A DNA stretch of 64,000 nucleotides, from positions 883,381 to 947,380 of the forward strand of contig JADKIP010000014.1 in assembly GCA_016721185.1 (NCBI GenBank), read 5' to 3'. The position numbers and the translations under genes are program-made. Positions 33,840 to 42,343 of this stretch are shown in pieces. The notes under the pieces were generated by a model, which saw nothing but the letters and a program-made list of their open reading frames with translations, did not search any database and was not told where the DNA came from. Each line of letters begins with the position of its first letter. The stretch's first letter is position 1. The DNA is from Candidatus Dechloromonas phosphorivorans. GTDB taxonomy: Bacteria; Pseudomonadota; Gammaproteobacteria; Burkholderiales; Rhodocyclaceae.

Positions 33840-36226
33840 TGAGTAAAAAAATCGGCCGTTTTGATGTGCGTGGGGAATTAGGGCGCGGTGCCCAGAGTAC
33901 GGTTTACCTGGGCTTTGACCCGCAGTTGCAACGCGAAATTGCCATCAAGACGGTTCACTTCAGCAAGCCCGATTTGGCGCAGAACAAGGTGCTGCTGGAT
34001 GAGGCGCGCACGGTCAGCAAATTGCGCCACCCGAATATCGTGCCGATTTTTGAAGCCGGCGAGGAGGGCGGTGATCTCTACCTGGTATTCGAATATGTGC
34101 CGGGGAAAAATCTCGCCGAATTTTTGCGCCAGAGTGGGGCGCTTTCACCCGGTAACGCGGCCACCATTTTGCGGCCCATCCTTGATGCCGTTGCCCATGC
34201 TCATGCGCTGGGTATCATTCACCGTGACCTGAAACCGTCGAATGTTCTGGTCGATGAAAAAAGCATGCCCCGGGTGATGGATTTCGGCATTGCTGCCCGC
34301 GTTGATTCGCCGAGCGAGAGCATGGAGGAATACACCGGCACGCCGGCTTACATGGCACCCGAATACATTGAGCGGCGTGAAATTGGCGAGCGCACAGACA
34401 TCTTCGCGGCCGGCCTGATTCTGTTTGAAATGCTGGCCGGCCAGCGTGCGGTTGAAAGCGGCAATATTTTTCAGACCATGCACCGCATTGCCAATGAGGA
34501 TATCCGGTTGCCGGTCAGTGCTGCGGTCGACGAGCGTTTGACCGGTGTTTTGTACAAGGCGCTGGCCCGCGACCCTTCTGTTCGTTACCAAACTGCGGCT
34601 CAGTTCATTGAGGCGATCGATAATTATCTCTCTCCGGAAGAAGAGGCGAAAAATAGTCCGGAAGGCAAACAGGCAACGCTTGATTTCCTGCTTCGCCGCA
34701 TGCGCCATAAAAGTGATTTCCCGGCCTTGTCTCAATCGGTCAGCGCCATCAACAAAATTGCGAATAGCGAAACCGAGAGTATTACCAAGCTCTCCAGCAC
34801 CATCCTCAAGGATTTCGCGCTGACCAACAAGATTCTTCGTCTGGTCAATTCCGCCCATTTTCGGCCGGCTGGCGGCGGCAGTATCAGCACGGTTTCTCGG
34901 GCGGTGATCGTGCTCGGCTTCGAGGCGGTGCGCAATATTGCCATTACCGTACTGCTCTTCGAGCACTTGCAAAACAAGAGCAATGCCAACCAGCTCAAAG
35001 AAGACTTTCTGAGGGCCAATCTGGCCGGCATTCTGGCCAAAGATATCAGCGCGACCGCGCAAATGCGTGATCTGGAACAGACTTTTATCTGCTCACTTTT
35101 TCATAGCCTGGGTCGCCTGCTCTCGCAATTTTATTTCCCCGAAGAGTCGGATGAAATTCGTCGCGTGGTTGCCCAGAAAGGCTGTACTGAAGATACCGCT
35201 GCAATGCAGGTGCTGGGTATTTCCTTTGAGGAAATGGGGATTGCCATTGCTCAGCAGTGGGGTTTCCCGCCCCTGATAGTGGGCACGATGCGTAAACTAC
35301 CGGCGGGGCGGGTTAAAAAAGCGGTAACGCAGGAGGACCGCCTGCGCGTCGTTTCCAGTTTCTCAAACGAGTTATGCGACGTGATTGCGCAAGCGACACC
35401 GGAAGCCCGCGAACGAGAGATGAAAAAGACTATGCTCCGCTTTGCCGAGGCCATTCCACTTGATGCCAAGGCGGTGCAGCAGACCGTGCAGCGTGCGGTT
35501 GAGGAGGTTGCCGATTTCGCCCGAATCATTCACCTCAACATGCAGCAAACCACCTTTGGCAAACAGATGCGACAGTTTGCTCAAGGCGCCGCCGGAGACG
35601 ATGATGCGGTCAACGCCGAGAATGAAGAAAATACGCTAAACGGGACCCTGCTCAAGGAAAAAGAGCTTGCGGATCCCTATGGCACGACCGCAGATGATGC
35701 CGCGCACGCTGTCGACGCTCAGGCGATCCTCACCGCGGGTATTCAGGACATCAGTAATACGCTGGTGGATGGGTTTAAACTCAATGACATCCTGCGCATC
35801 ATCCTGGAAACGATGTTCCGTGCGATGGGTTTCAAGCGGGTTGTTCTATGCATTCGCGATGCCAAGGCCGGTTGCATGCAAGGGCGCTTCGGGTTTGGGC
35901 CAAACGCCAACGAAGTTGCCAAGGCATTCCGCTTTCCCTTGAGTTTTACCCCGGATATCTTTCATGCGGCGACGTCGAAAGGCGTCGATATCCTGATCAG
36001 TGATATTAATGATCCGAAGATTGCCGCACGTGTTCCCGAATGGTATCGAAAGGCGGTACCTGCGCACTCTTTCGTGCTATTCCCGCTCAACATCAAGGGA
36101 AACCCGGTGGCGTTGATCTACGCCGACCGGGATGAACCGGGTGGGATTTCTATCCCGGAAAATGAATTGTCGCTGCTCAGAACGCTAAGAAATCAAGCCA
36201 TTCTTGCCATCAAGCAAGGCAGTTGA
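33839..36226 (+). CDS. Ser/Thr protein kinase - HDOD - GAF fusion
   Basis: A 795-residue cytoplasmic signalling protein. The Hanks-type kinase (about residues 7-265) has GRGAQSTVYLG, Lys37, the catalytic HRDLKPSNVL with Asp130, the metal DFG at Asp148 and APEYIERREIGERTDIFA. An HDOD domain (about 290-490) follows with FALTNKILRLVNSAHF and VLGFEAVRNIAIT. A GAF-like domain (about 635-790) closes the protein. HDOD and GAF domains usually serve regulatory output and ligand sensing. This three-part order links protein phosphorylation to such a module. It is convergent with bamD, with adjacent stop codons. Confidence 0.9.
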   Translation: MSKKIGRFDVRGELGRGAQSTVYLGFDPQLQREIAIKTVHFSKPDLAQNKVLLDEARTVSKLRHPNIVPIFEAGEEGGDLYLVFEYVPGKNLAEFLRQSGALSPGNAATILRPILDAVAHAHALGIIHRDLKPSNVLVDEKSMPRVMDFGIAARVDSPSESMEEYTGTPAYMAPEYIERREIGERTDIFAAGLILFEMLAGQRAVESGNIFQTMHRIANEDIRLPVSAAVDERLTGVLYKALARDPSVRYQTAAQFIEAIDNYLSPEEEAKNSPEGKQATLDFLLRRMRHKSDFPALSQSVSAINKIANSETESITKLSSTILKDFALTNKILRLVNSAHFRPAGGGSISTVSRAVIVLGFEAVRNIAITVLLFEHLQNKSNANQLKEDFLRANLAGILAKDISATAQMRDLEQTFICSLFHSLGRLLSQFYFPEESDEIRRVVAQKGCTEDTAAMQVLGISFEEMGIAIAQQWGFPPLIVGTMRKLPAGRVKKAVTQEDRLRVVSSFSNELCDVIAQATPEAREREMKKTMLRFAEAIPLDAKAVQQTVQRAVEEVADFARIIHLNMQQTTFGKQMRQFAQGAAGDDDAVNAENEENTLNGTLLKEKELADPYGTTADDAAHAVDAQAILTAGIQDISNTLVDGFKLNDILRIILETMFRAMGFKRVVLCIRDAKAGCMQGRFGFGPNANEVAKAFRFPLSFTPDIFHAATSKGVDILISDINDPKIAARVPEWYRKAVPAHSFVLFPLNIKGNPVALIYADRDEPGGISIPENELSLLRTLRNQAILAIKQGS

Positions 36227-37054
36227 TTACCAGAGTTTCCACCAGGCGGTCTTGCGCTCCAGACCCTCTTTGTAAAAACGGCTGTTTGGGTAATTCTGGC
36301 GCATGACGCGGTCAGCATCGTCGCGCAAATCGTTCATTCCCATTTTGTCGTAGGCGGTCAGCAAAATGAACATTCCCTCTTCCACAGCGGGTGTTTGCGG
36401 GTAAGTCTTGATCGCAAACTGGGCGCGATTCGCCGCGGCAATGTAAGCGCCACGTTTCAGGTAGTAGTAAGCCACATTGACTTCTTGGGAGGCCATGGCA
36501 TTAATCAGGTATTTAAGGCGAAGGGTGGCATCCGGGGCATATTTGCTGTTGGGGAAACGGCCAATCAGTTCCTTGAAAGCATCAAAGGATTCACGCGCCG
36601 CTTGGGGATCCCTTTCGGTCGGATCCTGTGAGCTGATATAACCGACAAAGCCAAGATCTTCATTGAAATTGATCAGGCCCTTGAGGTAATAGGCGTAATC
36701 CACCGCCGGGTGATTCGGGTGCAATTTAATGAAACGATCACAGGCAGCCAGTGCGGAGCCCGGTTCGCCACCTTTCCAATAAACGTAACCCAGTTCGAGC
36801 TGTGCCTGTTGCGCATAGCGGCCATACGGAAAGCGGGACTCAAGCTTTTCGAGATATTTTGCCGCCTTGTCGTAAGTCCCGTCAGCTTGGGCGTCTTTGG
36901 CTTCGCTATAGAGTTTACTAGCTGACCAACCGGCTGTTTCGTCCTGCGTGTTGTTCATTGAACCGCAGCCAGAGATTAAAATGGCAGCAATAACTGCGCT
37001 CAGCCAGCTGAAGAGGGCAGGAAAAGGCCGGAATGCGGCTAAACTTCGCATCAT
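36227..37054 (-). CDS. bamD: Outer-membrane assembly lipoprotein BamD
   Basis: BamD is the essential lipoprotein of the BAM complex that inserts beta-barrel proteins. The 275-residue precursor has an N-terminal signal with lipobox LISGC (Cys30) and TPR-like helices: YDKAAKYLEKLESRFPYGRYAQQAQLE begins the first repeats. MASQEVNVAYYYLKRGAYIAAANRA is a strong BamD motif region. The start lies on the same few bases as the divergent rluD start (ATG 37054 or 37051), the conserved bamD|rluD arrangement. Confidence 0.93.
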   Translation of the reverse strand: MMRSLAAFRPFPALFSWLSAVIAAILISGCGSMNNTQDETAGWSASKLYSEAKDAQADGTYDKAAKYLEKLESRFPYGRYAQQAQLELGYVYWKGGEPGSALAACDRFIKLHPNHPAVDYAYYLKGLINFNEDLGFVGYISSQDPTERDPQAARESFDAFKELIGRFPNSKYAPDATLRLKYLINAMASQEVNVAYYYLKRGAYIAAANRAQFAIKTYPQTPAVEEGMFILLTAYDKMGMNDLRDDADRVMRQNYPNSRFYKEGLERKTAWWKLW

Positions 37055-38009
37055 GAAAGATCCTATGGAAAACTCCGGCGATTATAGCCGAACTGAGCCG
37101 CATAACCTGACGGTTCCCAACGCCTGCGCCGCTCGACGGCTTGATCAAGTGCTCTCTGAGCTTTTGCCGCAACATTCGCGTAACCGCATGCAAACCTGGG
37201 TGCGGGATGGTCATGTGCTGGTTGATGGTAAATGTGAAACTGAGCCCAAACGCAAGTTGTACGGTGGCGAGTTCCTGCTCGTCAATGAGCCGCAGGATGC
37301 TCGTGACCTGCCCGAACAGCCGGAAGATATACCGCTCAACATCGTTTATGAAGACGAGGTTCTGCTCATTATCAACAAACCAGCGGGCCTCGTTGTGCAT
37401 CCCGGTAGCGGCAACTGGAGCGGCACTTTGATGAACGCTTTGCTGCACCACCTGCCGAGTCTTGCTCAAATCCCCCGGGCCGGCATTGTGCATCGTCTGG
37501 ACAAAGACACGAGTGGTCTGATGGTCGTAGCCAAAACGCTTGAGGCGCAGACCGATCTGGTCCGTCAATTGCAGGCTCGCACGGTTCGTCGGCAATATCT
37601 GGCACTGGCCTCGGGCTCAATGAAGCGCGACGGCGGGGTCGATTCGCCGATCGGCCGTCATCCGACACAACGCATCAAGATGGCGGTCGTGCCAGAAAAT
37701 CGCGGCGGCAAGCCCGCCTTGACCTGGTTCCGTGTGCTGGAAAAATTTACCTATTGCACCTTGCTTGAATGCTCGCTCGAAACCGGACGGACGCATCAAA
37801 TTCGCGTGCATATGTTGTCGATCCGCCACCCGCTGGTGGGTGACCCGGTCTATGGCAAACCAAGTCCCCGGCTGCCAGAGTTTCACCGCCAGGCCTTGCA
37901 TGCAACTCGTCTTGGTTTGGTGCACCCGATCACCGGCTTCAAGATGCAGTGGGAGGCGCCAATGCCGGAAGATATGCGCGACCTGGTGGAAAATTTGCGT
38001 AATGACTAA
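37053..38009 (+). CDS. rluD: 23S rRNA pseudouridine synthase RluD
   Basis: RluD makes pseudouridines in helix 69 of 23S rRNA and is needed for normal ribosome assembly. From ATG 37053 the protein is 318 residues (314 from ATG 37065). It has an N-terminal S4 RNA-binding domain (RLDQVLSELLPQHSRNRMQTW) and the catalytic motif GIVHRLDKDTSGLMVVAKT, where Asp is the nucleophile. It ends QWEAPMPEDMRDLV. The start is divergent from, and overlaps, that of bamD; the stop overlaps pgeF by 8 bases. Confidence 0.94.
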   Translation: MKDPMENSGDYSRTEPHNLTVPNACAARRLDQVLSELLPQHSRNRMQTWVRDGHVLVDGKCETEPKRKLYGGEFLLVNEPQDARDLPEQPEDIPLNIVYEDEVLLIINKPAGLVVHPGSGNWSGTLMNALLHHLPSLAQIPRAGIVHRLDKDTSGLMVVAKTLEAQTDLVRQLQARTVRRQYLALASGSMKRDGGVDSPIGRHPTQRIKMAVVPENRGGKPALTWFRVLEKFTYCTLLECSLETGRTHQIRVHMLSIRHPLVGDPVYGKPSPRLPEFHRQALHATRLGLVHPITGFKMQWEAPMPEDMRDLVENLRND

Positions 38010-38730
38010 TCTGTTGGTTCCGGCCTGGCCGGCACCAACGAATGTTCGGGCACTGCAAACGCTCCGCACCGGCGGTTGCAGTCCTGCGCCTTGGGATAGT
38101 TTCAATCTGGGTAGTCACGTTGGCGATTCACCGGCGCTTGTCGCCGCCAACCGCGCAATGCTGCGCGAACGGTTGCCGGCAGAACCGTTCTGGTTGCAGC
38201 AAGTGCATGGCATCGCTGCGGTCAACGCTGATTTTGAAGCAAATTTGCTTGAGGCAGATGCTGCAATTGGGCGTCTGCCAGGCAGTGTTTGCGCCGTCAT
38301 GACTGCTGACTGTCTACCGGTCTTGCTCTGCGATCGGGCCGGTACGGTGGTGGCTGCGGCACATGCAGGCTGGCGTGGTCTGGCCGCAGGTGTACTCGAA
38401 GCGACTATCAAGAAAATGGATGTTCCGGCCAGCGATTTATTGGCCTGGTTGGGGCCGGCTATTGGTCCGAAATGTTTTGAAGTGGGCGACGAGGTTCGAG
38501 CCACCTTTGTCGATAAAGATCCCTCCGCCACACTTGCCTTTGATGCAAAACCTTCCGGCAAGTGGCTGGCCGATATTTACACCTTGGCCCGCCAGCGTCT
38601 GCAGGCAGCGGGGGTCAATTCAATCAGCGGTGGTGATTTTTGTACCTTTACCGAGGCTGAACGTTTTTTCTCCTATCGCCGGGATGGTGTGACCGGGCGC
38701 ATGGCCAGCCTGATCTGGCTGGATCAATAG
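38002..38730 (+). CDS. pgeF: Peptidoglycan editing factor PgeF (laccase-domain protein)
   Basis: PgeF-type enzymes (YfiH, formerly polyphenol oxidases) remove wrongly made muropeptide precursors with L-Ser in place of L-Ala. The 242-residue protein has WLQQVHGI, MTADCLPVLLCDR with the metal-binding Cys, AAHAGWRGLAAGV with His, and GPAIGPKCFEVGDEV. It overlaps rluD by 8 bases, the order also found in E. coli (rluD-yfiH). Start ATG 38002 is fixed by this overlap. Confidence 0.92.
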   Translation: MTNLLVPAWPAPTNVRALQTLRTGGCSPAPWDSFNLGSHVGDSPALVAANRAMLRERLPAEPFWLQQVHGIAAVNADFEANLLEADAAIGRLPGSVCAVMTADCLPVLLCDRAGTVVAAAHAGWRGLAAGVLEATIKKMDVPASDLLAWLGPAIGPKCFEVGDEVRATFVDKDPSATLAFDAKPSGKWLADIYTLARQRLQAAGVNSISGGDFCTFTEAERFFSYRRDGVTGRMASLIWLDQ

Positions 38731-38737
38731 TCAGGCG

Positions 38738-38743
38738 TATAAT
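38738..38743 (+). promoter_or_regulatory. -10 box candidate for the ZIP transporter gene
   Basis: TATAAT lies 29 bases before the GTG start of the transporter gene. No good -35 hexamer is visible at the normal distance, so the call rests on the perfect -10 only. Confidence 0.4.
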
Positions 38744-38771
38744 CCGCGGCTTTCCAAAGTAGCGAACTCGT

Positions 38772-39539
38772 GTGAGCACTCTTTCCTGGATCATTGTTGT
38801 GTCACTGGCTGGCGGCGTCCTGAGCGTTGTGGCTGCGGCGGCAGTTAGCACAGCCTTCGGGGCGCAACGTATCAACGTCTTGATTTCTTATGCGATCGGT
38901 GCGTTGCTTGGTGCCGCCTTTCTGGAAATCCTGCCGCACGCCCTGGAGCATGGCGAACCTCACCGAATGGCGGCTACGGTCTTGTTCGGCATCATGTTTT
39001 TCTTCGTACTTGAAAAACTGGTGTTATGGCGACATTGCCACCACGACCACTGCGAGGCACACGAGGCACAGGCACCTACTCATGACCATGGGCGCTCCGG
39101 TTTGCTCATTCTGGTGGGCGATACCTTCCATAATTTTGTGGATGGCGTTTTGATCGCCGCCGCATTTCTGGAAAGCACCGAACTCGGCATCGTTACAGCC
39201 TTGGCCATCATTGCTCATGAAATTCCGCAAGAGGTCGGCGATTACATGATTTTGCTGCATTCTGGATACAGCAGGGCCAAGGCGCTGGCCTTCAATCTGC
39301 TATCCAGTCTCGCCACACTGGTTGGCGCCATGTTGGCCTACTTCGCACTTTCTGACATGCAGGAAATGATCCCCACGCTACTGGGTCTGGCTGCAGCCAG
39401 CATGATTTATGTCGCGGTGGCAGATCTGATTCCCGGCTTGCACAAACGCACCGAATTGAAAGCAACGATCCAGCAGGTTTTACTGATTGGACTCGGTATC
39501 GCTTCCATTGCCATCGTTCAGACGCTGGTTGGCGAGTAA
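38772..39539 (+). CDS. ZIP-family divalent metal transporter
   Basis: ZIP proteins import zinc, iron or manganese through the inner membrane. The 255-residue protein begins at GTG (MSTLSWIIVVSLAGG) and has eight predicted helices. A His-rich cytoplasmic loop RHCHHDHCEAHEAQAPTHDH lies between helices 3 and 4. The transport-site motifs are HNFVDGVLIAAAF and HEIPQEVGDYMIL. Its 3' end overlaps a convergent small gene by 60 bases. Confidence 0.9.
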   Translation: MSTLSWIIVVSLAGGVLSVVAAAAVSTAFGAQRINVLISYAIGALLGAAFLEILPHALEHGEPHRMAATVLFGIMFFFVLEKLVLWRHCHHDHCEAHEAQAPTHDHGRSGLLILVGDTFHNFVDGVLIAAAFLESTELGIVTALAIIAHEIPQEVGDYMILLHSGYSRAKALAFNLLSSLATLVGAMLAYFALSDMQEMIPTLLGLAAASMIYVAVADLIPGLHKRTELKATIQQVLLIGLGIASIAIVQTLVGE

Positions 39540-39710
39540 TTCCTGATAGGCCTTGCGCTGGCGGCGCACCTTGCTGGCGCTGATCCAAAGCAGCAGACTG
39601 CAAGGTACCAGCCCGTAAAAGAGAAAAGAGATAATGCCGGCGACAATGCTGGGTTCGTTGGCGGCGATGAGAACGGTGACGTAGAGCCAACCGATGGCGA
39701 TGATATACAT
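39480..39710 (-). CDS. Small conserved membrane protein
   Basis: The 76-residue protein begins MYIIAIGWLYVTVLIAANEPS and has two hydrophobic helices (about 3-18 and 22-44) followed by a basic, polar tail (SKVRRQRKAYQELL). Similar small proteins occur next to other genes in betaproteobacteria, but no function is known to me. The last 60 bases overlap the 3' end of the ZIP transporter gene in convergent orientation. It is divergent from phaC. Confidence 0.75.
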   Translation of the reverse strand: MYIIAIGWLYVTVLIAANEPSIVAGIISFLFYGLVPCSLLLWISASKVRRQRKAYQELLANQRLNDGNGSDTESNQ

Positions 39711-39735
39711 GCCTATAATTATGCATGCAAATGCG

Positions 39736-39764
39736 TTGACACTGCTCTAGTCGGTATGCAAAAT
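39736..39764 (+). promoter_or_regulatory. Sigma-70 type promoter of phaC
   Basis: A perfect -35 TTGACA (39736-39741) is 17 bases from CAAAAT (39759-39764), about 40 bases before the phaC ATG. TGCATGCAAATGC just upstream resembles the TGCA-rich sites bound by PhaR in other species. Confidence 0.6.
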
Positions 39765-39805
39765 CCTCAAACTCAAACCCCATAACTACAGAGACGAGTT
39801 TTCCC

Positions 39806-41536
39806 ATGGCACAGGGACCTAATAACAACGACGCATTTTTGGATTCTGCCATGCAGTTTATGCAGGCTGGCCAAAATATCACCCAGCAGTTCATGGAATT
39901 CATGGGGAAGTCAGGGAGTCAAGAGTCTGCCACTCCGCCTCCTGCAGTGGATCCGCAGGCGCTGAATGCCCTTCAGAAGAGCTTCATGGATCAGCAAATG
40001 TCGCTTTGGCAGGCAATGCTGGCCAAACAGCAGGGACAGGAACAAGATTTTAAAGTTGCACCAGAGCCTGGTGATCGTCGCTTCTCTGCGCCAGAGTGGC
40101 GAGAGAGTCCAATTTACGACTACACGCATCAGGCTTATCTACTCAATACAAAATTCCTCAAGGAAATGGTTGAGTTGATGCCCTCAGCCGATGACAAGGA
40201 AAAAAATCGCCTGCGCTTCATGGCGCGTCAGGTTGCCGATGCAATGGCCCCCTCCAATTTTGCCGCCACCAATCCGGAATTCATCAAGCTGGCCTTGGAA
40301 ACAAAAGGTCAAAGTATCACTGACGGCATCAATAATCTGGTCAAGGATTTTGAGAAGGGCCGGATTTCGATGACCGATGAATCGGTGTTCGAGGTGGGCA
40401 AGAACATTGCAACAACCGAAGGGGCTGTCGTTTACGAAAATGAGCAAATGCAGCTCATTCAATACACGCCCCTCACACCCAAAGTTGGTACGCGGCCGCT
40501 GGTGGTTGTTCCTCCCTGTATCAACAAATTTTACGTGATGGATCTGCAACCGGAAAACTCCCTGATCCGTTTCATGGTGGAGCAGGGAAATACTGTTTTC
40601 CTGGTTTCATGGCGTAACCCCAAAGAAGAGCAGGGGAACCTGACCTGGGAAGATTACCTTGAGCATGGGCCGATTGCTGCGCTGCATGTCGCCAAGGAAA
40701 TCTGCAAGGTCAAGCAGGTAAACGCCCTTGGTTTCTGTGTGGGCGGCACGATTTTGACCTCTGCCCTGGCAGTATTGAAAGGGCGCGGAGAGGATATCGT
40801 TTCATCGCTGACGCTACTCACCACCTTGCTCGATTTTTCGGACACCGGTGAAATTGGTTTGTTCATTGATGAAAAAGGTCTGGCAGCCAGAGAGTCAACG
40901 ATTGGCAAGGGTGGTCTGCTGCCGGCCAGTGATCTACAGAACACGTTTTCCATGCTGCGGGCCAATGATCTTGTCTGGAATTACGTGACCAGTAATTATC
41001 TGAAAGGCCAGAAGCCCCAAGCTTTTGATCTTCTTTACTGGAATTCAGATTCAACCAATTTGCCGGGGCCATTCGCCTGTTGGTACATGCGTAATCTTTA
41101 CCTTGAAAACAGCCTTCGCGTGCCCGGTAGGTTGCAGATGTGCGGTCAACCAATTGATCTCGGCACGCTCAAGATGCCGGTCTATTTGCTTGCTACACGT
41201 GAAGATCACATCGTGCCTTGGCAGTCGGCTTACGAGAGCACCCGTATTCTCGGCGGGGACGTGCGTTTTGTACTGGGGGCTTCCGGGCACATTGCCGGTG
41301 TTATCAACCCGGCCAGTAAGAACAAACGGAGCTATTGGGTTAATGAGGATGTGAAAAACGAGTCTGCAGCCTGGTTGACCGCAGCAGAAGAGAAAAAAGG
41401 AAGCTGGTGGAACGATTGGTCTGCCTGGCTTAAACCGCTGGCCGGCGAGCTAAGGGCGCCGCGTAAGCTGGGCAATACAAAATACAAGCCGATCGAACCG
41501 GCACCCGGGCGCTACGTTAGAGAGCGTGCTGTATAA
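39806..41536 (+). CDS. phaC: Class I poly(3-hydroxyalkanoate) synthase
   Basis: PhaC polymerises 3-hydroxyacyl-CoA, mainly 3-hydroxybutyryl-CoA, on granule surfaces. The 576-residue length is that of class I enzymes. The lipase-like box GFCVGG holds nucleophile Cys311; the Asp in TREDHIVPW and the His in GASGHIAGVINPA complete the triad. VSWRNP and the closing region KYKPIEPAPGRYV are also typical. The N-terminal 100 residues are Gln/Met-rich. phaB follows 19 bases later. No phaA thiolase is in the window, so acetoacetyl-CoA must come from a gene elsewhere. Confidence 0.95.
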   Translation: MAQGPNNNDAFLDSAMQFMQAGQNITQQFMEFMGKSGSQESATPPPAVDPQALNALQKSFMDQQMSLWQAMLAKQQGQEQDFKVAPEPGDRRFSAPEWRESPIYDYTHQAYLLNTKFLKEMVELMPSADDKEKNRLRFMARQVADAMAPSNFAATNPEFIKLALETKGQSITDGINNLVKDFEKGRISMTDESVFEVGKNIATTEGAVVYENEQMQLIQYTPLTPKVGTRPLVVVPPCINKFYVMDLQPENSLIRFMVEQGNTVFLVSWRNPKEEQGNLTWEDYLEHGPIAALHVAKEICKVKQVNALGFCVGGTILTSALAVLKGRGEDIVSSLTLLTTLLDFSDTGEIGLFIDEKGLAARESTIGKGGLLPASDLQNTFSMLRANDLVWNYVTSNYLKGQKPQAFDLLYWNSDSTNLPGPFACWYMRNLYLENSLRVPGRLQMCGQPIDLGTLKMPVYLLATREDHIVPWQSAYESTRILGGDVRFVLGASGHIAGVINPASKNKRSYWVNEDVKNESAAWLTAAEEKKGSWWNDWSAWLKPLAGELRAPRKLGNTKYKPIEPAPGRYVRERAV

Positions 41537-41555
41537 AAATACTGGAGGAGTTTAA

Positions 41556-42296
41556 ATGCCGAGAGTTGCACTAGTTACTGGCGGAATGGGGGGGCTGGGC
41601 GAGGCTGTTTGCGTCAAGCTGGCGGCCTTGGGTTATAAGGTTGTGACCACTTATTCGCCCGGCAATGCCAAGGTTCAGGATTGGCTGAAAGCAATGAATA
41701 ACATGGGCTATGGCTTCAAGGCTTACCCATGCGACGTGACCGATTTTGAATCCGCACGTATCTGTGTGGAAACCGTTTCGGCTGAGGTCGGCCCGGTCGA
41801 CGTCTTGGTCAATAATGCGGGTATTACGCGCGACATGACTTTCAAAAAGATGACCAAAGCGGATTGGGATGCTGTTATCCACACCAATCTTGATTCGGTT
41901 TTCAACATGACCAAGCAGGTTATGGACGGCATGATTGAACGCAAATGGGGTCGCGTAATCAATGTTGGGTCGGTTAACGGACAGAAGGGTGCCTTCGGCC
42001 AAACCAACTACTCAGCAGCCAAGGCGGGCATGCACGGTTTCACCAAGGCGCTGGCGCTGGAAGTTGCCAAGCAGGGTGTCACGGTGAACACCATTTCGCC
42101 GGGTTATATTGGCACTAAAATGGTGACGGCAATTCCGCAGGAAATTCTTGATACAAAAATTCTGCCGCAAATCCCAGTCAATCGACTGGGCAAGCCGGAA
42201 GAAATCGCAGGCTTGGTGGTTTACCTTGCTTCTGACGAAGCAGCGTTTGTCACTGGAGCCAACATCTCCATCAATGGCGGCCAGCATATGTACTGA
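41556..42296 (+). CDS. phaB: Acetoacetyl-CoA reductase, first copy
   Basis: NADPH-dependent SDR making (R)-3-hydroxybutyryl-CoA for PhaC. The 246-residue protein begins MPRVALVTGGMGGLGEAV, with NNAGITRDMTFKKM, the catalytic Tyr-x3-Lys in NYSAAKAG, and the end GANISINGGQHMY. A GGAGG ribosome-binding site (TGGAGGAG) is 7 bases before the ATG. It lies directly after phaC and before a second copy. The two copies differ in many residues, so this is an old duplication or acquisition. Confidence 0.93.
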   Translation: MPRVALVTGGMGGLGEAVCVKLAALGYKVVTTYSPGNAKVQDWLKAMNNMGYGFKAYPCDVTDFESARICVETVSAEVGPVDVLVNNAGITRDMTFKKMTKADWDAVIHTNLDSVFNMTKQVMDGMIERKWGRVINVGSVNGQKGAFGQTNYSAAKAGMHGFTKALALEVAKQGVTVNTISPGYIGTKMVTAIPQEILDTKILPQIPVNRLGKPEEIAGLVVYLASDEAAFVTGANISINGGQHMY

Positions 42297-42343
42297 CCGC
42301 TGTTTTTACCCCGCTGTAAACCAACAAAAAGGAAGGAAAAACT

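Noticed and set aside
34145..35062. 305-codon open frame antisense to the Ser/Thr kinase
   Set aside because: Shadow of a gene with complete kinase motifs; typical of GC-rich coding DNA.
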